In this document: in pieces, positions 42,801-51,999 of the stretch
Layout: every line of letters begins with the position of its first letter
Position numbering within the stretch: the first letter of the stretch is position 1
Assembly (NCBI RefSeq): GCF_002150765.1
Contig: NZ_MUYM01000099.1
Span: forward strand, 1 to 62,355
Length of the DNA: 62,355 bases
DNA from: Lentzea kentuckyensis
GTDB lineage: Bacteria; Actinomycetota; Actinomycetes; Mycobacteriales; Pseudonocardiaceae
Direction of reading: 5' to 3'
The notes under the pieces: model-generated
What the model saw: only the letters and a program-made list of their open reading frames with translations
Database searches by the model: none
What the model was told of the DNA's origin: nothing
Made by a program: the position numbers and the translations under genes

Positions 42801-44009
42801 ATGCCCTCCGCTTTGCCCGAAGGTGAGCCCGCGCCCGCCGACGGTTCGCTTCCCTCTTCCGCCCTCGCCGGCGTCGGCTCCCGCCCGTTCGGCATCTACG
42901 TGCACGTGCCGTTCTGCGCGACCCGCTGCGGCTACTGCGACTTCAACACCTACACGCCCGGCGAACTGGGCACCTCCGCCTCGCCCGAGTCGTGGCTGGA
43001 GGGCCTGCGCCGCGAACTGGACCTGGCCGCCTCGGTGCTCGGCTCTCCGGTGCCCGCCTCGACCGTCTTCGTGGGCGGCGGCACCCCGTCGCTGCTGGGC
43101 GCGTCGGGCCTGACTGATGTATTGGATGCGATATATCAGTCGTTCGGCCTGACACCGGACGCCGAAGTGACGACTGAATCCAATCCTGAGTCGACGTCAC
43201 CGTCCTTCTTCGCCGGTATACGGGATGCGGGATACACGCGTGTGTCACTCGGTATGCAGTCGGCTGCACGCCATGTGCTGGCCGTGCTGGATCGCAAGCA
43301 CACGCCGGGCCGGGCGCTGGACGCCGCGCGCGAGGCCCGTGCGGCGGGCTTCGAGCACGTGAACCTGGACCTGATCTACGGAACGCCGGGGGAGCGGCCC
43401 TCGGATCTCGCCGCCTCGCTGGACGCCGTGCTGGAGGCAGGCGTCGACCACGTGTCCGCCTACGCGTTGATCGTGGAGGACGGCACGGGCCTGGCGCGCC
43501 GGATCCGTCGTGGTGACCTGCCGATGCCGGACGACGACGTGCTCGCGTCGTCCTACGAGATGGTCGACTCCGTGCTGTCCGGCGCCGGTTTCTCCTGGTA
43601 CGAGGTGTCGAACTGGGCGACCTCCGTCGAGGCGCAGTGCCGGCACAACGTCCTGTACTGGCAGGGCGCCGACTGGTGGGGCTTCGGACCGGGAGCGCAC
43701 AGCCACGTCGGCGGGGTGCGGTTCTGGAACGTGAAGCACCCGGCGCGCTACTCGTCGCTGCTGGCCGAGGGCCTTTCGCCCGCGGCGGGCCGAGAGGTGT
43801 TGTCCGCCGAGGACCAGCGGGTCGAGCGGGTGCTGCTGGAACTGCGCCTCGCCTCGGGCCTGCCTCTCGACGTGCTGGACGACGCCGGGCGTGAGGAAGC
43901 GAAACAGGCGATCGCCGACGGTCTGCTCGAACCGCTCGACGACCGCTGCGTGCTGACCGACCGCGGCCGCCTGCTGGCCGACGCCGTGGTCAGGCGCCTG
44001 TTGCCGTGA
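42801..44009 (+). CDS. hemW: HemW-like radical SAM protein (heme chaperone)
   Basis: 402 residues from the ATG at 42801. The radical SAM motif is PFCATRCGYCDFNTY (CxxxCxxC). FGIYVHVPFC, GGGTPSLLGASGL, VSLGMQSAA and NLDLIYGTPGE are typical of HemW/HemN. It lacks the extra N-terminal residues of true coproporphyrinogen oxidase HemN, so heme trafficking is the likely role. Codons 103-155 are locally AT-rich with rare ATA and TTG codons (43110-43260). Confidence 0.93.
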   Translation: MPSALPEGEPAPADGSLPSSALAGVGSRPFGIYVHVPFCATRCGYCDFNTYTPGELGTSASPESWLEGLRRELDLAASVLGSPVPASTVFVGGGTPSLLGASGLTDVLDAIYQSFGLTPDAEVTTESNPESTSPSFFAGIRDAGYTRVSLGMQSAARHVLAVLDRKHTPGRALDAAREARAAGFEHVNLDLIYGTPGERPSDLAASLDAVLEAGVDHVSAYALIVEDGTGLARRIRRGDLPMPDDDVLASSYEMVDSVLSGAGFSWYEVSNWATSVEAQCRHNVLYWQGADWWGFGPGAHSHVGGVRFWNVKHPARYSSLLAEGLSPAAGREVLSAEDQRVERVLLELRLASGLPLDVLDDAGREEAKQAIADGLLEPLDDRCVLTDRGRLLADAVVRRLLP

Positions 44010-44219
44010 TCAGCGGGCGCGCAGGTCGTGCTGGCTGCGCACCTCGGTGATCTCCTGCCCGCCCTTGCGGTACGTCACGCTGCCCCACCACAACCCGTCC
44101 TCCCGGCGGGCCTGCTCCCAGACGACGGTGCCCTCCCACCACTCGTCGTCGCTGTGCACCAGGCACGCCTTCCCGGGCGGCTCCTCATCGGGCGGCCGCA
44201 GCCACACCACGTTGTCCAC
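44010..44219 (-). CDS. Small conserved hypothetical protein, Trp-rich
   Basis: 69 residues: VVWLRPPDEEPPGKACLVHS, then WWEGTVVWEQARREDGLWWG and SVTYRKGGQEITEVR. Several conserved tryptophans suggest a small beta-barrel fold. Stop codon abuts the hemW stop; start overlaps the 3' end of the frameshifted gene upstream. Function unknown. Confidence 0.65.
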   Translation of the reverse strand: MDNVVWLRPPDEEPPGKACLVHSDDEWWEGTVVWEQARREDGLWWGSVTYRKGGQEITEVRSQHDLRAR

Positions 44220-45845
44220 GTTTGGACCCTAGCGACCACCACCGACAGAAACGCCAGGGTCGAGGGACCTTGATGTTGGAGTAGCGGTCCCAGCCCTCCG
44301 AGATCCGCTTGAAGTACAGCTCGGCCTGCGCGGCGTCCACCACCCAGTTCCACTCCCCGGTCGGTGGTGCCGGATACGCCTTCACCTGTGCCGCAACGGT
44401 TTGTGCCTCGTCGAGCCCGGCCCAGATCGTGCGCGCGAGTTCGGCCGACGGCTGCTGCACGTAGATCCGGTAACCGAAGTACGCCCTGGCGACCGCCCGG
44501 TGCAGCCTGGCGGTCAGCACGGTCCGTTCGAAGTAGGACTTCAGCTGCGCGAAGTCGTTGGGGCGCAGCAACTTCCGGACGTGCTCGACGTCGCGCAACG
44601 ACGCCTCGGCGAGCTGGACGCCGTGGTCCTTCTCGATGCCGATGTAGGAGAGGTGCTCCCGGGTCATCAGGTTGCCCGGCGTGACCCAGCCGCGGTCGAG
44701 CACGTAGCCGGCCTCGCGCCGCAGGATGCCGTCGGTCTTGCAGTGCGGCGGCGACAGGTGGTTCGCGACGTCGATCCAGTAGTGGAACTTCCTGTTCACA
44801 CCGTGCCGCACGAACGTCTCGGGCGGGTCGATCCACTTGCCGGACACGCTGCGGTGATAGCTGGAGCAGTACGGGTCGTAGTCCAGCCGTGAGTGGTTCG
44901 CGCTGTTGCTGCCCAGCGTGTAGAGCGTCGACGTGATGATCTCTGGTGACCGGGCGAGCGCGCGGGCGATGTGAGGTGCGGCGAGAAGGCCGTACTTGCG
45001 GGCGGCGAACTCCAGGTAGATCTGGGCGTTCGAGGCGCCTTCGCTCGCCCGCTTCAACGCGAACAGGTTGATCTCGGTGGGCGTGCCCACGATGCGCGAC
45101 TCGTCGTAGCGGTCGGTGCGGGCGACGTAGCCGATCACGTTGGGGAGCTTGCGGTAGTGCCGGAGCCGGTCGGCGTGCTCGGCGACGAGGGCGTTCGCGA
45201 TCTTGCCCTGGCCGTTGTACTTGCCGGTGGTGTCGTACTCGATCAGCTCTCGGCGGGGTAGTAGCCGAACGTGCGCAGGTACAGCAGCATGCCGCGGTCG
45301 TCGATCACCGACGCGATCTGGTCGACGAGGTGCGCGAGCTTCTCCTCGGCGGTCTTCAGGCGCGTGGAGTGCTGGTTCTCGACACGGGCGCCGGTCTCGA
45401 CGAACGTCAGGATGATCGAGTCCACCTGCGGCACCAGGTCGAGCATCGCGCGGTAGTCGCCGCGGAACCAGTCCCAGAACGCCGGGTTGTCGAGATCGAT
45501 CGTGCCGCCGGGGCCGGTGCGGAACTCGGCGGGGTAGTAGGTCAGGTCGTAGAGGGCGTGGTCCCAGGCCGCGACCTCCCTGATGCCCGACGCGTGGGCC
45601 AGCGAGGTGAGCCGATTCACCTGCGCCTGTCTGCGCGGGTCGCGGACCTCCCGCAGGTCGTGCACCACCTCGTGGGACAGCTGCAGGTGGTTGACCCGGT
45701 ACTTCCGCGCGGACGCGATCACCTCGTCGGCGCCGGCGTCGCTGTCCGAGAGGACGGTCCAGCCGCGGATCGAGTCGTGCGCCGCCGCGACGCCAGAGGG
45801 CGAGAGCAGCATCACCGCCAGGAGCAGACACCAGAGCTTGCGCAT
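44185..45845 (-). pseudogene. Secreted glycosidase-like protein, interrupted by a frameshift
   Basis: The first 200 codons (ATG 45845, signal peptide MRKLWCLLLAVMLLSPSGVA) encode the beginning of a TIM-barrel-like secreted protein: IRGWTVLSDSDAGADEVIAS, LTYYPAEF, FVETGARVENQ, then LYLRTFGYYPAES and a stop at 45243. The next frame continues without a gap: ELIEYDTTGKYNGQGKI ... GYVARTDRYDES ... to about 44185. Removing one AG from GAGAGC (about 45246-45251) restores YYPAELIEYDTT. It resembles alpha-glucuronidase-like (GH67-type) proteins only loosely; activity unknown. Pseudogene or sequencing error. Confidence 0.78.
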
Positions 45846-46072
45846 GCGCACCCCTCACTCGACCGGGGCGGCGGCGCCTCAACCCAACGGTCCGGTTGAG
45901 CCGTCGGTCAAGGGAAAAGGAGAGTTCTGCGGTGTTTACATCGCCCGGGCTGGCGCCCCGGCGCACATCGACGAGCGCCGTCTTGGGCTGCCTGCTCGTG
46001 AAAAACACAGCGGGCACCGGGCCGGAAACCGGCTGGGTAAACTCGGGAGTACGGGACACGGAGGTGAACAGC

Positions 46073-47095
46073 GTGAACGCCGATGAGCGTCGGTTCGAGG
46101 TGCTGCGCGCCATCGTCGCCGACTACGTGTCCAACCAGGAGCCCGTCGGGTCGAAAGCCCTGGTCGAGCGGCACAACCTGGGTGTGTCGAGCGCGACCGT
46201 GCGCAACGACATGGCCGCGCTGGAGGACGAGGGCTACATCGCCCAGCCGCACACCAGTGCCGGGCGCGTGCCGACGGACAAGGGCTACCGGCTGTTCGTC
46301 GACAAGCTGAGCGAGATCAAGCCGCTCTCGCAGGCCGAGAAGCGGGCGATCCGGAGCTTCCTCGACGGGGCGCTCGACCTCGACGACGTGATGCGCCGCA
46401 GCGTCCGGTTGCTCGCGCAGCTCACCCGACAGGTCGCGGTGATCCAGGTGCCGACCCTGTCCCGCGCCGCCGTGCGGCACCTCGAAGTGCTGCCGATCAC
46501 ACCGTCGCGGCTGATGCTGGTGCTGATCACCGACACCGGCCGCGTCGACCAGCGGATCGTCGAGCTGGGTGACGTCATCAGCGAGGAGCACACGGCCCAG
46601 CTGCGCGGGGTGTTGAACACCGCGATGGCGGGCCAGCGCCTGGCCGACGCCTCGGCCAAGGTCGCCGAACTGCCGGAAGAGGTTCCGTCGAACCTGCGCG
46701 ACCCGATGCTGAGAGTCGCTACCGTGCTCATCGAGACGCTGGTCGAGCACCCGGAGGAACGCCTGGTGCTCGGTGGCACCGCGAACCTCACCCGCAACAT
46801 CACGGACTTCCCCGGATCGCTGCGGCAGGTGCTGGAAGCGCTCGAGGAACAGGTGATCGTGCTCAAGCTGCTCGCCGCCTCCCGCGACCCCGGTCGCGTG
46901 CTGGTGCGCATCGGCGAGGAGAACGAGGCGGCTGAGATGCGCAGCACTTCCGTGGTGTCCATCGGCTACGGCAGCCGTGACAATCCGCTCGGGGGCCTGG
47001 GCGTCGTGGGACCGACGCGCATGGACTACCCCGGAACAATGGCGGCCGTCCGCGCGGTTGCCAACTATGTCGGTGAGATCCTGACCGGTCGTTGA
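46073..47095 (+). CDS. hrcA: Heat-inducible transcription repressor
   Basis: 340 residues from the GTG at 46073, which follows CGGAGG by 8 bases; the product begins VNADERRFEVLRAIVADYV as in other actinobacterial HrcA. The winged helix contains LGVSSATVRNDMAALEDEGY. HrcA binds CIRCE elements (TTAGCACTC-N9-GAGTGCTAA) to repress groEL. No CIRCE copy is present upstream of this gene or of dnaJ, so its targets lie elsewhere. Confidence 0.97.
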   Translation: MNADERRFEVLRAIVADYVSNQEPVGSKALVERHNLGVSSATVRNDMAALEDEGYIAQPHTSAGRVPTDKGYRLFVDKLSEIKPLSQAEKRAIRSFLDGALDLDDVMRRSVRLLAQLTRQVAVIQVPTLSRAAVRHLEVLPITPSRLMLVLITDTGRVDQRIVELGDVISEEHTAQLRGVLNTAMAGQRLADASAKVAELPEEVPSNLRDPMLRVATVLIETLVEHPEERLVLGGTANLTRNITDFPGSLRQVLEALEEQVIVLKLLAASRDPGRVLVRIGEENEAAEMRSTSVVSIGYGSRDNPLGGLGVVGPTRMDYPGTMAAVRAVANYVGEILTGR

Positions 47096-47117
47096 CCAGA
47101 AACTTCTTGCACTTGAG

Positions 47118-48287
47118 ATGAACACGAAAGCGAACAAGGTGGCCAGGGATTACTACGGCATCCTCGGTGTCTCGCAGAACGCGACACAGGATGAGATCAA
47201 GCGCGCCTATCGCAAGCTCGCCAGGCAGCTGCACCCGGACGTCAATCCCAACGAGGAGGCCCGCTTCAAGGAGGTGACGGCCGCCTACGAGGTGTTGTCG
47301 AACCCCGAGAAGCGGCGCGTCGTCGACCTGGGTGGCGACCCGCTCGACTCGGGCGGCGGTGGCCGTCCTGGCGGTGACCCGTTCGCGGGCTTCGGCCTCG
47401 GCGACATCATGGACGCCTTCTTCGGCGCCTCGACCGGCGGCGGTCGTGGTCCGCGCAGCCGCGTGCAGCCGGGCTCCGACGCGTTGATCCGGCTCGACAT
47501 GACGCTGGAGGAGTGCGCGGCCGGCGCGACCCGCGAGCTGACCGTCGACACCGCGATCCTGTGCGACCGCTGTCACGGCGCCGGAACCCAGAACAACTCC
47601 AAGCCGGTCCAGTGCGACACCTGCAACGGCCGCGGCGAGGTCCAGTCGGTGCAGCGCTCGTTCCTGGGCCAGGTCGTGACGTCCCGCCCGTGCCCGGTGT
47701 GCCGCGGCTTCGGCGAGGTCATCCCCGACCCGTGCCAGCAGTGCGCCGGTGACGGCCGCACGCGGTCGCGTCGCACGATCTCCGTGAACATCCCCGCCGG
47801 CGTCGCCGAGGGCATGCGCGTGCGCCTCGCGGGCCAGGGCGAGGTCGGCCCCGGCGGTGGCCCGGCCGGCGACCTCTACGTCGAGGTCGAGGAACACCCG
47901 CACGAGATCTTCGAACGCGACGGCGCCGACCTGCACTGTGTGGTGCAGATCCCGATGACGACGGCGGCGCTGGGCGCCACGTTGCCGTTGAAGACGCTGG
48001 ACGGCGAGGAAGAGCTGGAGATCGACCCCGGCACGCAGCCGAACACGCAGCTCGTGCTGACGGGCCGCGGCATGCCGAAGCTGCGTTCCACCGGCCGCGT
48101 CGACGGCCGTGGCGACCTGCACGTGCACCTCGAGGTCGTCGTGCCCACCAAGCTCGACGCCGCGCAGTCGTCGCTGCTGCGCGACCTCGCCGAGTTGCGT
48201 GGTGAGAGCGAGCCCTCGTTGTCGCACAACGGCAAGGGCGGCGGCGGTCTGTTCTCCCGCCTGCGTGCCTCGCGCGGCCACCGGTGA
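47118..48287 (+). CDS. dnaJ: Co-chaperone DnaJ (DnaJ2-type)
   Basis: About 389 residues from ATG 47118; GTG at 47139 (VARDYYGILGVSQ) would match the start of M. tuberculosis DnaJ2 and is equally possible. J domain with the HPD motif (RQLHPDVNPNEEARF); Gly-rich region GGGGRPGGDPFAGFGLGD; four CxxCxGxG zinc repeats (CDRCHGAG, CDTCNGRG, CPVCRGFG, CQQCAGDG); C-terminal substrate-binding domain. Works with DnaK and GrpE. Confidence 0.97.
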   Translation: MNTKANKVARDYYGILGVSQNATQDEIKRAYRKLARQLHPDVNPNEEARFKEVTAAYEVLSNPEKRRVVDLGGDPLDSGGGGRPGGDPFAGFGLGDIMDAFFGASTGGGRGPRSRVQPGSDALIRLDMTLEECAAGATRELTVDTAILCDRCHGAGTQNNSKPVQCDTCNGRGEVQSVQRSFLGQVVTSRPCPVCRGFGEVIPDPCQQCAGDGRTRSRRTISVNIPAGVAEGMRVRLAGQGEVGPGGGPAGDLYVEVEEHPHEIFERDGADLHCVVQIPMTTAALGATLPLKTLDGEEELEIDPGTQPNTQLVLTGRGMPKLRSTGRVDGRGDLHVHLEVVVPTKLDAAQSSLLRDLAELRGESEPSLSHNGKGGGGLFSRLRASRGHR

Positions 48288-49015
48288 CGCTGCCGGTCTT
48301 CCTCGTCCCGGCGCTTCCGCCGGGCGAGGAGTTCGTGCTGGACGGCCCCGAGGGCCGGCACGCCGCCACGGTTCGCCGGCTGCGCGCGGGCGAGGAGCTC
48401 GTGCTGTCCGACGGTTCCGGCGCGCTCGTGCGGTGCTCGGTGGTCGCGGTGGAGCGCGATGCGTTGTCACTGCGTGTGGTTGAGCGTTCCGTGGAGCCCG
48501 AACCGACGCCGCGCGTCGTGCTCGCCCAGGCGTTGGTGAAGGGCGACCGCGGCGAACTCGCCGTCGAACTGGCCACCGAGGCCGGCGTGGACGGTGTGGT
48601 GCCGTGGCGCGCGTCCCGGTGCGTGGCGAAGTGGGAGGACGGCCCGCGCGGCGCGAAAGCGTTGGGGCGCTGGCGATCCACGGTCCGCGAGGCGGCCAAG
48701 CAGGCCCGCCGTTCACGGGTGCCGTTCGTCGACGAACCCGTGAGCACGACCCAGCTTTCCCAGCGCGTGTCGTCCTCGGCCCTGACGCTCGTGTTGCACG
48801 AGAGCGCGACCGAACGGCTGGCCGACGTTCCGTTGCCCGCGTCCGGCGACGTGCTGCTCGTCGTCGGTCCGGAGGGCGGGATCACGCCAGAGGAACTGGA
48901 CGTCTTGCGATCTTCGGGTGCGCGGATTGTCCGATTGGGCCCAACCGTTCTGCGTGCATCTACCGCTGCGGCGGTTGCTCTTGGTGCGCTCGGGGTACTC
49001 ACCGAGCGCTGGTGA
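48284..49015 (+). CDS. rsmE: 16S rRNA m3U1498 methyltransferase
   Basis: 243 residues, SPOUT class. PUA-like N-terminal part (GRHAATVRRLRAGEELVLSDG), then the knot: RSRVPFVDE, LVVGPEGGITPEELDVL and LGPTVLRASTAAAVALGAL. Methylates N3 of U1498 in 16S rRNA. GTG start overlaps the end of dnaJ. Confidence 0.96.
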   Translation: MTLPVFLVPALPPGEEFVLDGPEGRHAATVRRLRAGEELVLSDGSGALVRCSVVAVERDALSLRVVERSVEPEPTPRVVLAQALVKGDRGELAVELATEAGVDGVVPWRASRCVAKWEDGPRGAKALGRWRSTVREAAKQARRSRVPFVDEPVSTTQLSQRVSSSALTLVLHESATERLADVPLPASGDVLLVVGPEGGITPEELDVLRSSGARIVRLGPTVLRASTAAAVALGALGVLTERW

Positions 49016-49116
49016 CCCCAATCACTCCGAAGGTGAACATCGGATGGATTGGCTTGACGGAAGTTGTAGCGAATCGCAGGCCGATGGGGTTACCCTAGTT
49101 TGCGGAGGGGCTGATT

Positions 49117-49143
49117 GGTCTATCCGTAAACGGAGTAGACCAT
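49117..49143. repeat. Hairpin in the gene-free stretch after rsmE
   Basis: TGGTCTA and TAGACCA arms with CCG/CGG inside and a TAAA loop (49117-49143). It resembles a split DasR-type site but has no TGGTCTAGACCA core. The interval 49016-49502 holds no gene that can be supported; it is occupied by this and the following palindromes. Confidence 0.55.
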
Positions 49144-49197
49144 TAGACCTTTCACACCAAAGGACTCGCCGGACACCTCCCCCCTCGGTCCGGCGTC

Positions 49198-49256
49198 GGC
49201 GCCTCGCGGCGAAGCGACCCCCAGGCTTCGGACCGCGAGGCGCCCCTTTTGGTTTT
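49198..49256 (+). terminator. Long hairpin followed by T-rich tract, probable terminator of hrcA-dnaJ-rsmE
   Basis: GGCGCCTCGCGG (49198-49209) pairs with CCGCGAGGCGCC (49233-49244), with CGAAGC (49210-49215)/GCTTCG (49225-49230) continuing the stem; CCTTTTGGTTTT follows. It is placed to stop transcription after rsmE, though it is 180 bases away from the stop codon. Confidence 0.6.
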
Positions 49257-49357
49257 GGTGCAGGCTGCTCGGCGCTGGCGCGCCTTCGCTGCCGGCACCA
49301 AAAGCGTGTCTTTTGGGGGCCGAGCCCCCAAGCCCCACGCCGGGGGCAAGCCCCCGG
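49253..49357. repeat. Cluster of extragenic palindromes
   Basis: TTTTGGTGC (49253-49261) is inverted as GCACCAAAA (49295-49303). Then TTGGGGGC (49313-49320) pairs with GCCCCCAA (49324-49331) and CCGGGGGC (49340-49347) with GCCCCCGG (49350-49357), two tandem short-loop hairpins. GGGGGC-loop-GCCCCC elements are widespread between genes in this actinomycete group. Confidence 0.65.
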
Positions 49358-49502
49358 ACCCCCGTGGGCCGCCTCGCCTTCGGCGTCGGCAGGCCCTGAC
49401 AAAACCTTCGGCACACCTCGTGTCTTCCCGTGGTGTTCCTGTGCCTGCTCGTGTCTTCTTCTCGTGTCGGTGTTGCTTCCCTGGGAATTCCTGACGGTCA
49501 CG

Positions 49503-49508
49503 TAAGTT
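49503..49508 (+). promoter_or_regulatory. -10 box of a leaderless promoter
   Basis: TAAGTT ends 6 bases before the GTG at 49515. Confidence 0.5.
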
Positions 49509-49514
49509 CTGCGT

Positions 49515-50171
49515 GTGCAGCGGATTGCTTACGGTGATCACCCCAGTCAGTTTGGTGAGCTACATTTGCCTGTGGGGGCGACTCAGGGTGCTGTTGTCGT
49601 CATTCACGGTGGTTTTTGGCACCAGCGCTACGGGCTGGAACTTGGCCGGCCCCTCGCGGACGCTCTTGTCGCGGACGGATTTGTTGTCTGGAACATCGAA
49701 TATCGGCGTGTTGGCGGCGGTGGGGGATGGCCGCAGACCGGTGCGGACGTTCTTGCTGCCATCGACGCCGTCGATGTTGGGCCCCTTGTGACGCTTGGAC
49801 ACAGTGCTGGGGGCCACCTCGCTGTGTGGGCGGCCAAACACAGCGCGCGAGTGGTCGGAGCTGTCGCCCAGGCCGCGGTGCTGGACTTCAGCCGGCACAT
49901 CACGCCGCGGGCGTTGGAGTTGTGTGCCGAAGGGCAGTTCGCGGAGGCCTCGCCGGCCGCGCTCGTGCCCATCGGCAAACCGGTGATCTGCGTGCACGGC
50001 GATCAGGACGAGGACGTGCCGGTCGCGCAGAGCATCGGGTTCTGCGAGGTGGAGCCGCAGGCCGAACTCGTCGTGGTGCCGGGGGCAGGGCACATGGACA
50101 TGATCACGCCGGGCACGGAGTCGTGGGAGAGGTGCCGCGCGGCTGTCGTTCGGCTTGCCCGCGACTGCTAA
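49515..50171 (+). CDS. Alpha/beta hydrolase
   Basis: 218 residues, no signal peptide. Oxyanion HGGFWH near 31, nucleophile elbow LGHSAGGHLA with Ser near 96, Asp in CVHGDQDEDVP and His in VPGAGHMDM. It is similar in shape to arylformamidase-like/dienelactone-type hydrolases; substrate unknown. The first 60 codons are T-rich at third positions compared with neighbouring genes, a mild sign of different origin. Followed after 9 bases by a TetR gene. Confidence 0.88.
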   Translation: MQRIAYGDHPSQFGELHLPVGATQGAVVVIHGGFWHQRYGLELGRPLADALVADGFVVWNIEYRRVGGGGGWPQTGADVLAAIDAVDVGPLVTLGHSAGGHLAVWAAKHSARVVGAVAQAAVLDFSRHITPRALELCAEGQFAEASPAALVPIGKPVICVHGDQDEDVPVAQSIGFCEVEPQAELVVVPGAGHMDMITPGTESWERCRAAVVRLARDC

Positions 50172-50180
50172 AAAGGGTCG

Positions 50181-50771
50181 GTGCCGAAGGTTGTCGACCA
50201 CGAGAAACGTCGCCGTGAGCTCGCCGAGGCGGTGTGGCGCATCGTGCAGCGGGACGGCATCGACCGCGCCTCCGTGCGTGCCGTCGCGGCCGAGTCCGGG
50301 TGGTCGAGCGGGTCGTTGCGCCACTACTTCCCGACGCAGGACGCCCTGCTCGGGTTCGCGATGGAGCTCGCGTACCGGCGGTTCATCGCGCGGCTGCAGA
50401 AGATCGACACCTCGGTCGGCAACCGCGAGCTGTTGCGGGCCGTCGCGCACGAGTTGCTCACCCTGGACGACGAACGGCGCGTTGAGGCTGCCGTGTTGTT
50501 GTCGTTCTTGCCGCGCGCGATGGTCGAACCGTCGTTGCACGAGTTGGAGCGCTACGGCACGCGTCACCTGTACGGCGAGATCGCGGGCATTCTCACTGCC
50601 GCGCAGGAGGCCGGGCAGCTGCGGGACGGTGTGGTGCCCCTGAAGTCGGCGCGGCGGCTGATCGTGCTGATCGACGGGCTCAACATCCACCACGGGCTCG
50701 GGCCCGACGAGCTCACCGCCGACGACATGATCGCGGCCGTCGACGAGCAGCTGGACGCCATCTTCGCTTAG
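50181..50771 (+). CDS. TetR-family transcriptional regulator
   Basis: 196 residues. N-terminal helix-turn-helix: HEKRRRELAEAVWRIVQRDG, ASVRAVAAESGWSSGSLRHY, FPTQDALLGFAM. The ligand domain is typical of the TetR_C_6-like group. GTG start. The adjacent hydrolase gene is a probable target. Confidence 0.92.
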   Translation: MPKVVDHEKRRRELAEAVWRIVQRDGIDRASVRAVAAESGWSSGSLRHYFPTQDALLGFAMELAYRRFIARLQKIDTSVGNRELLRAVAHELLTLDDERRVEAAVLLSFLPRAMVEPSLHELERYGTRHLYGEIAGILTAAQEAGQLRDGVVPLKSARRLIVLIDGLNIHHGLGPDELTADDMIAAVDEQLDAIFA

Positions 50772-50780
50772 CTGGAGGGC

Positions 50781-51098
50781 ATGTCCTGTTTGTTCTGCCG
50801 CATCGTCGACGGTGAGGTTCCCGCGACGATCGTGCACGAGACCAAGACGATTCTCGCCTTCCGCGACATCCAGCCGAAGGCGCCGGTGCACGTGCTGCTC
50901 ATTCCGCGCGAGCACGTGCCGAACGCCGTCGACCTGAACGGCGATCAGCTCGGCGACCTCTTCGCCGCCGCGCGCGAGGTCGCCGAAGCCGAAGGTGTGT
51001 CGGAGAGCGGATACCGGCTGGTGTTCAACACCGGGCCGGACAGCGGGCAGGAGGTCTTTCACGCTCACCTGCACCTGCTGGGCGGTGGGAAGCTCTGA
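50781..51098 (+). CDS. Histidine triad (HIT) nucleotide-binding protein
   Basis: 105 residues, the normal Hint length. CLFCRIVDGEVPATIVHET at the N terminus, HVLLIPREHVPNAVDL and the triad QEVFHAHLHLLGG (HxHxH). Hydrolyses nucleoside phosphoramidates. The CxxC near the N terminus (CLFC) is the Zn site seen in many Hint proteins. Confidence 0.95.
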   Translation: MSCLFCRIVDGEVPATIVHETKTILAFRDIQPKAPVHVLLIPREHVPNAVDLNGDQLGDLFAAAREVAEAEGVSESGYRLVFNTGPDSGQEVFHAHLHLLGGGKL

Positions 51099-51105
51099 CC
51101 GGAGA

Positions 51106-51939
51106 TCAGCCGAGCGCGAGTGACGCGGGCGCGAAGTAGCGCGACCGGTCGCCCGGCACGTGCTCGGCTCCGCGCACCATCAACGTGCAGCCGCCGGTGC
51201 GCTTCTCGAAACCGCGTTCCAGCAGGAAAGCGCCCACGTCGACGCTGTCGGTGTCCACCCGGACCTGGCCGGCGCCGGCCGCCACGTCCGCGATCAGCTC
51301 GCACGCCTCCGCGGCGGAGGGCGCGATCACCGGGCCGATGGTCAGCCCCGCGGGATTCGGCCGGGTGGCGATCAAACCCGCGCCGGACGTGCGGACGGTG
51401 TGCGGCGAGGCCGGGTCGAGCATCCGTTCCCACAGCGCGGGCCGGGTGTACCCGCTGACCTCGTGGTCGAGCGCCGCCAGCGACTCGGCGTCGGCCGGAG
51501 TGGCCTCCCTCGACACGCCGGGCGCGGCACCGGGCAACACGCCGTGGAAGTCGGTCGTCGTCCCGACCGGGTGAAAGCCGAGCCTGGCGTAGAGCGGCTC
51601 GCCCATCGGCGTCGCGTACAGCACCGACGCACTGATATCCAATATATTGGACATCAGTGCGGTGGCTACGCCACGTCGTTCGGCCCACGAGCCGACCAGC
51701 ACGCCGCTGATCGCCTGCATCTCGGGATATGGCGTCGTCAGCGTCGTGCCCAGCAATCCTGAGTAGTCGAACGCGCCCCAACCCGGACCCAGTTCGAGCA
51801 TCAGCTCCCACTGCTGCGGGGTCCACGCCCAACCTCGGTCCGTGATGAGCTTCATGCACTCGGGTATGTCGTCGACACCAAGCCTGCGGATCTCCACGGT
51901 CGGTGAGCACACACCGTGAGCAAAGCGGTAGCCACTCAT
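51106..51939 (-). CDS. GNAT family acetyltransferase with YitH/HolE-like C-terminal domain
   Basis: About 277 residues from the ATG at 51939 (ATG at 51957 is an alternative). Acetyl-CoA loop GSWAERRGVATALM near 90; further LYARLGFHPVGTT; the C-terminal third (GLTIGPVIAPSAAEACELIA, FLLERGFEKRTG) is like the Acetyltransf_18 domain. A 32-bp AT-rich palindrome lies inside the coding region at 51629-51660. Convergent with the HIT gene. Substrate unknown. Confidence 0.85.
   Translation of the reverse strand: MSGYRFAHGVCSPTVEIRRLGVDDIPECMKLITDRGWAWTPQQWELMLELGPGWGAFDYSGLLGTTLTTPYPEMQAISGVLVGSWAERRGVATALMSNILDISASVLYATPMGEPLYARLGFHPVGTTTDFHGVLPGAAPGVSREATPADAESLAALDHEVSGYTRPALWERMLDPASPHTVRTSGAGLIATRPNPAGLTIGPVIAPSAAEACELIADVAAGAGQVRVDTDSVDVGAFLLERGFEKRTGGCTLMVRGAEHVPGDRSRYFAPASLALG
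51629..51660. repeat. 32-bp AT-rich palindrome within the GNAT gene
   Basis: Arms GCACTGATATCCAATA (51629-51644) and its inverse complement (51645-51660) match except at one base pair. It encodes LMSNILDI on the minus strand with rare codons (ATA, TTG). Confidence 0.6.
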
Positions 51940-51999
51940 TTTCGCCCGGACTAGCATCGACGCATCAGATCCGAGCGACAGGAAGCAGGCCGGGGCCAC

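Noticed and set aside
45849..47117. CIRCE elements near hrcA and dnaJ
   Set aside because: TTAGCACTC-N9-GAGTGCTAA or a close variant was not found in either upstream region.
49117..49143. A second DasR site (TGGTCTA ... TAGACCA)
   Set aside because: The half-sites are separated by 13 bases instead of being fused, and no chitin-related gene follows; taken as a hairpin.
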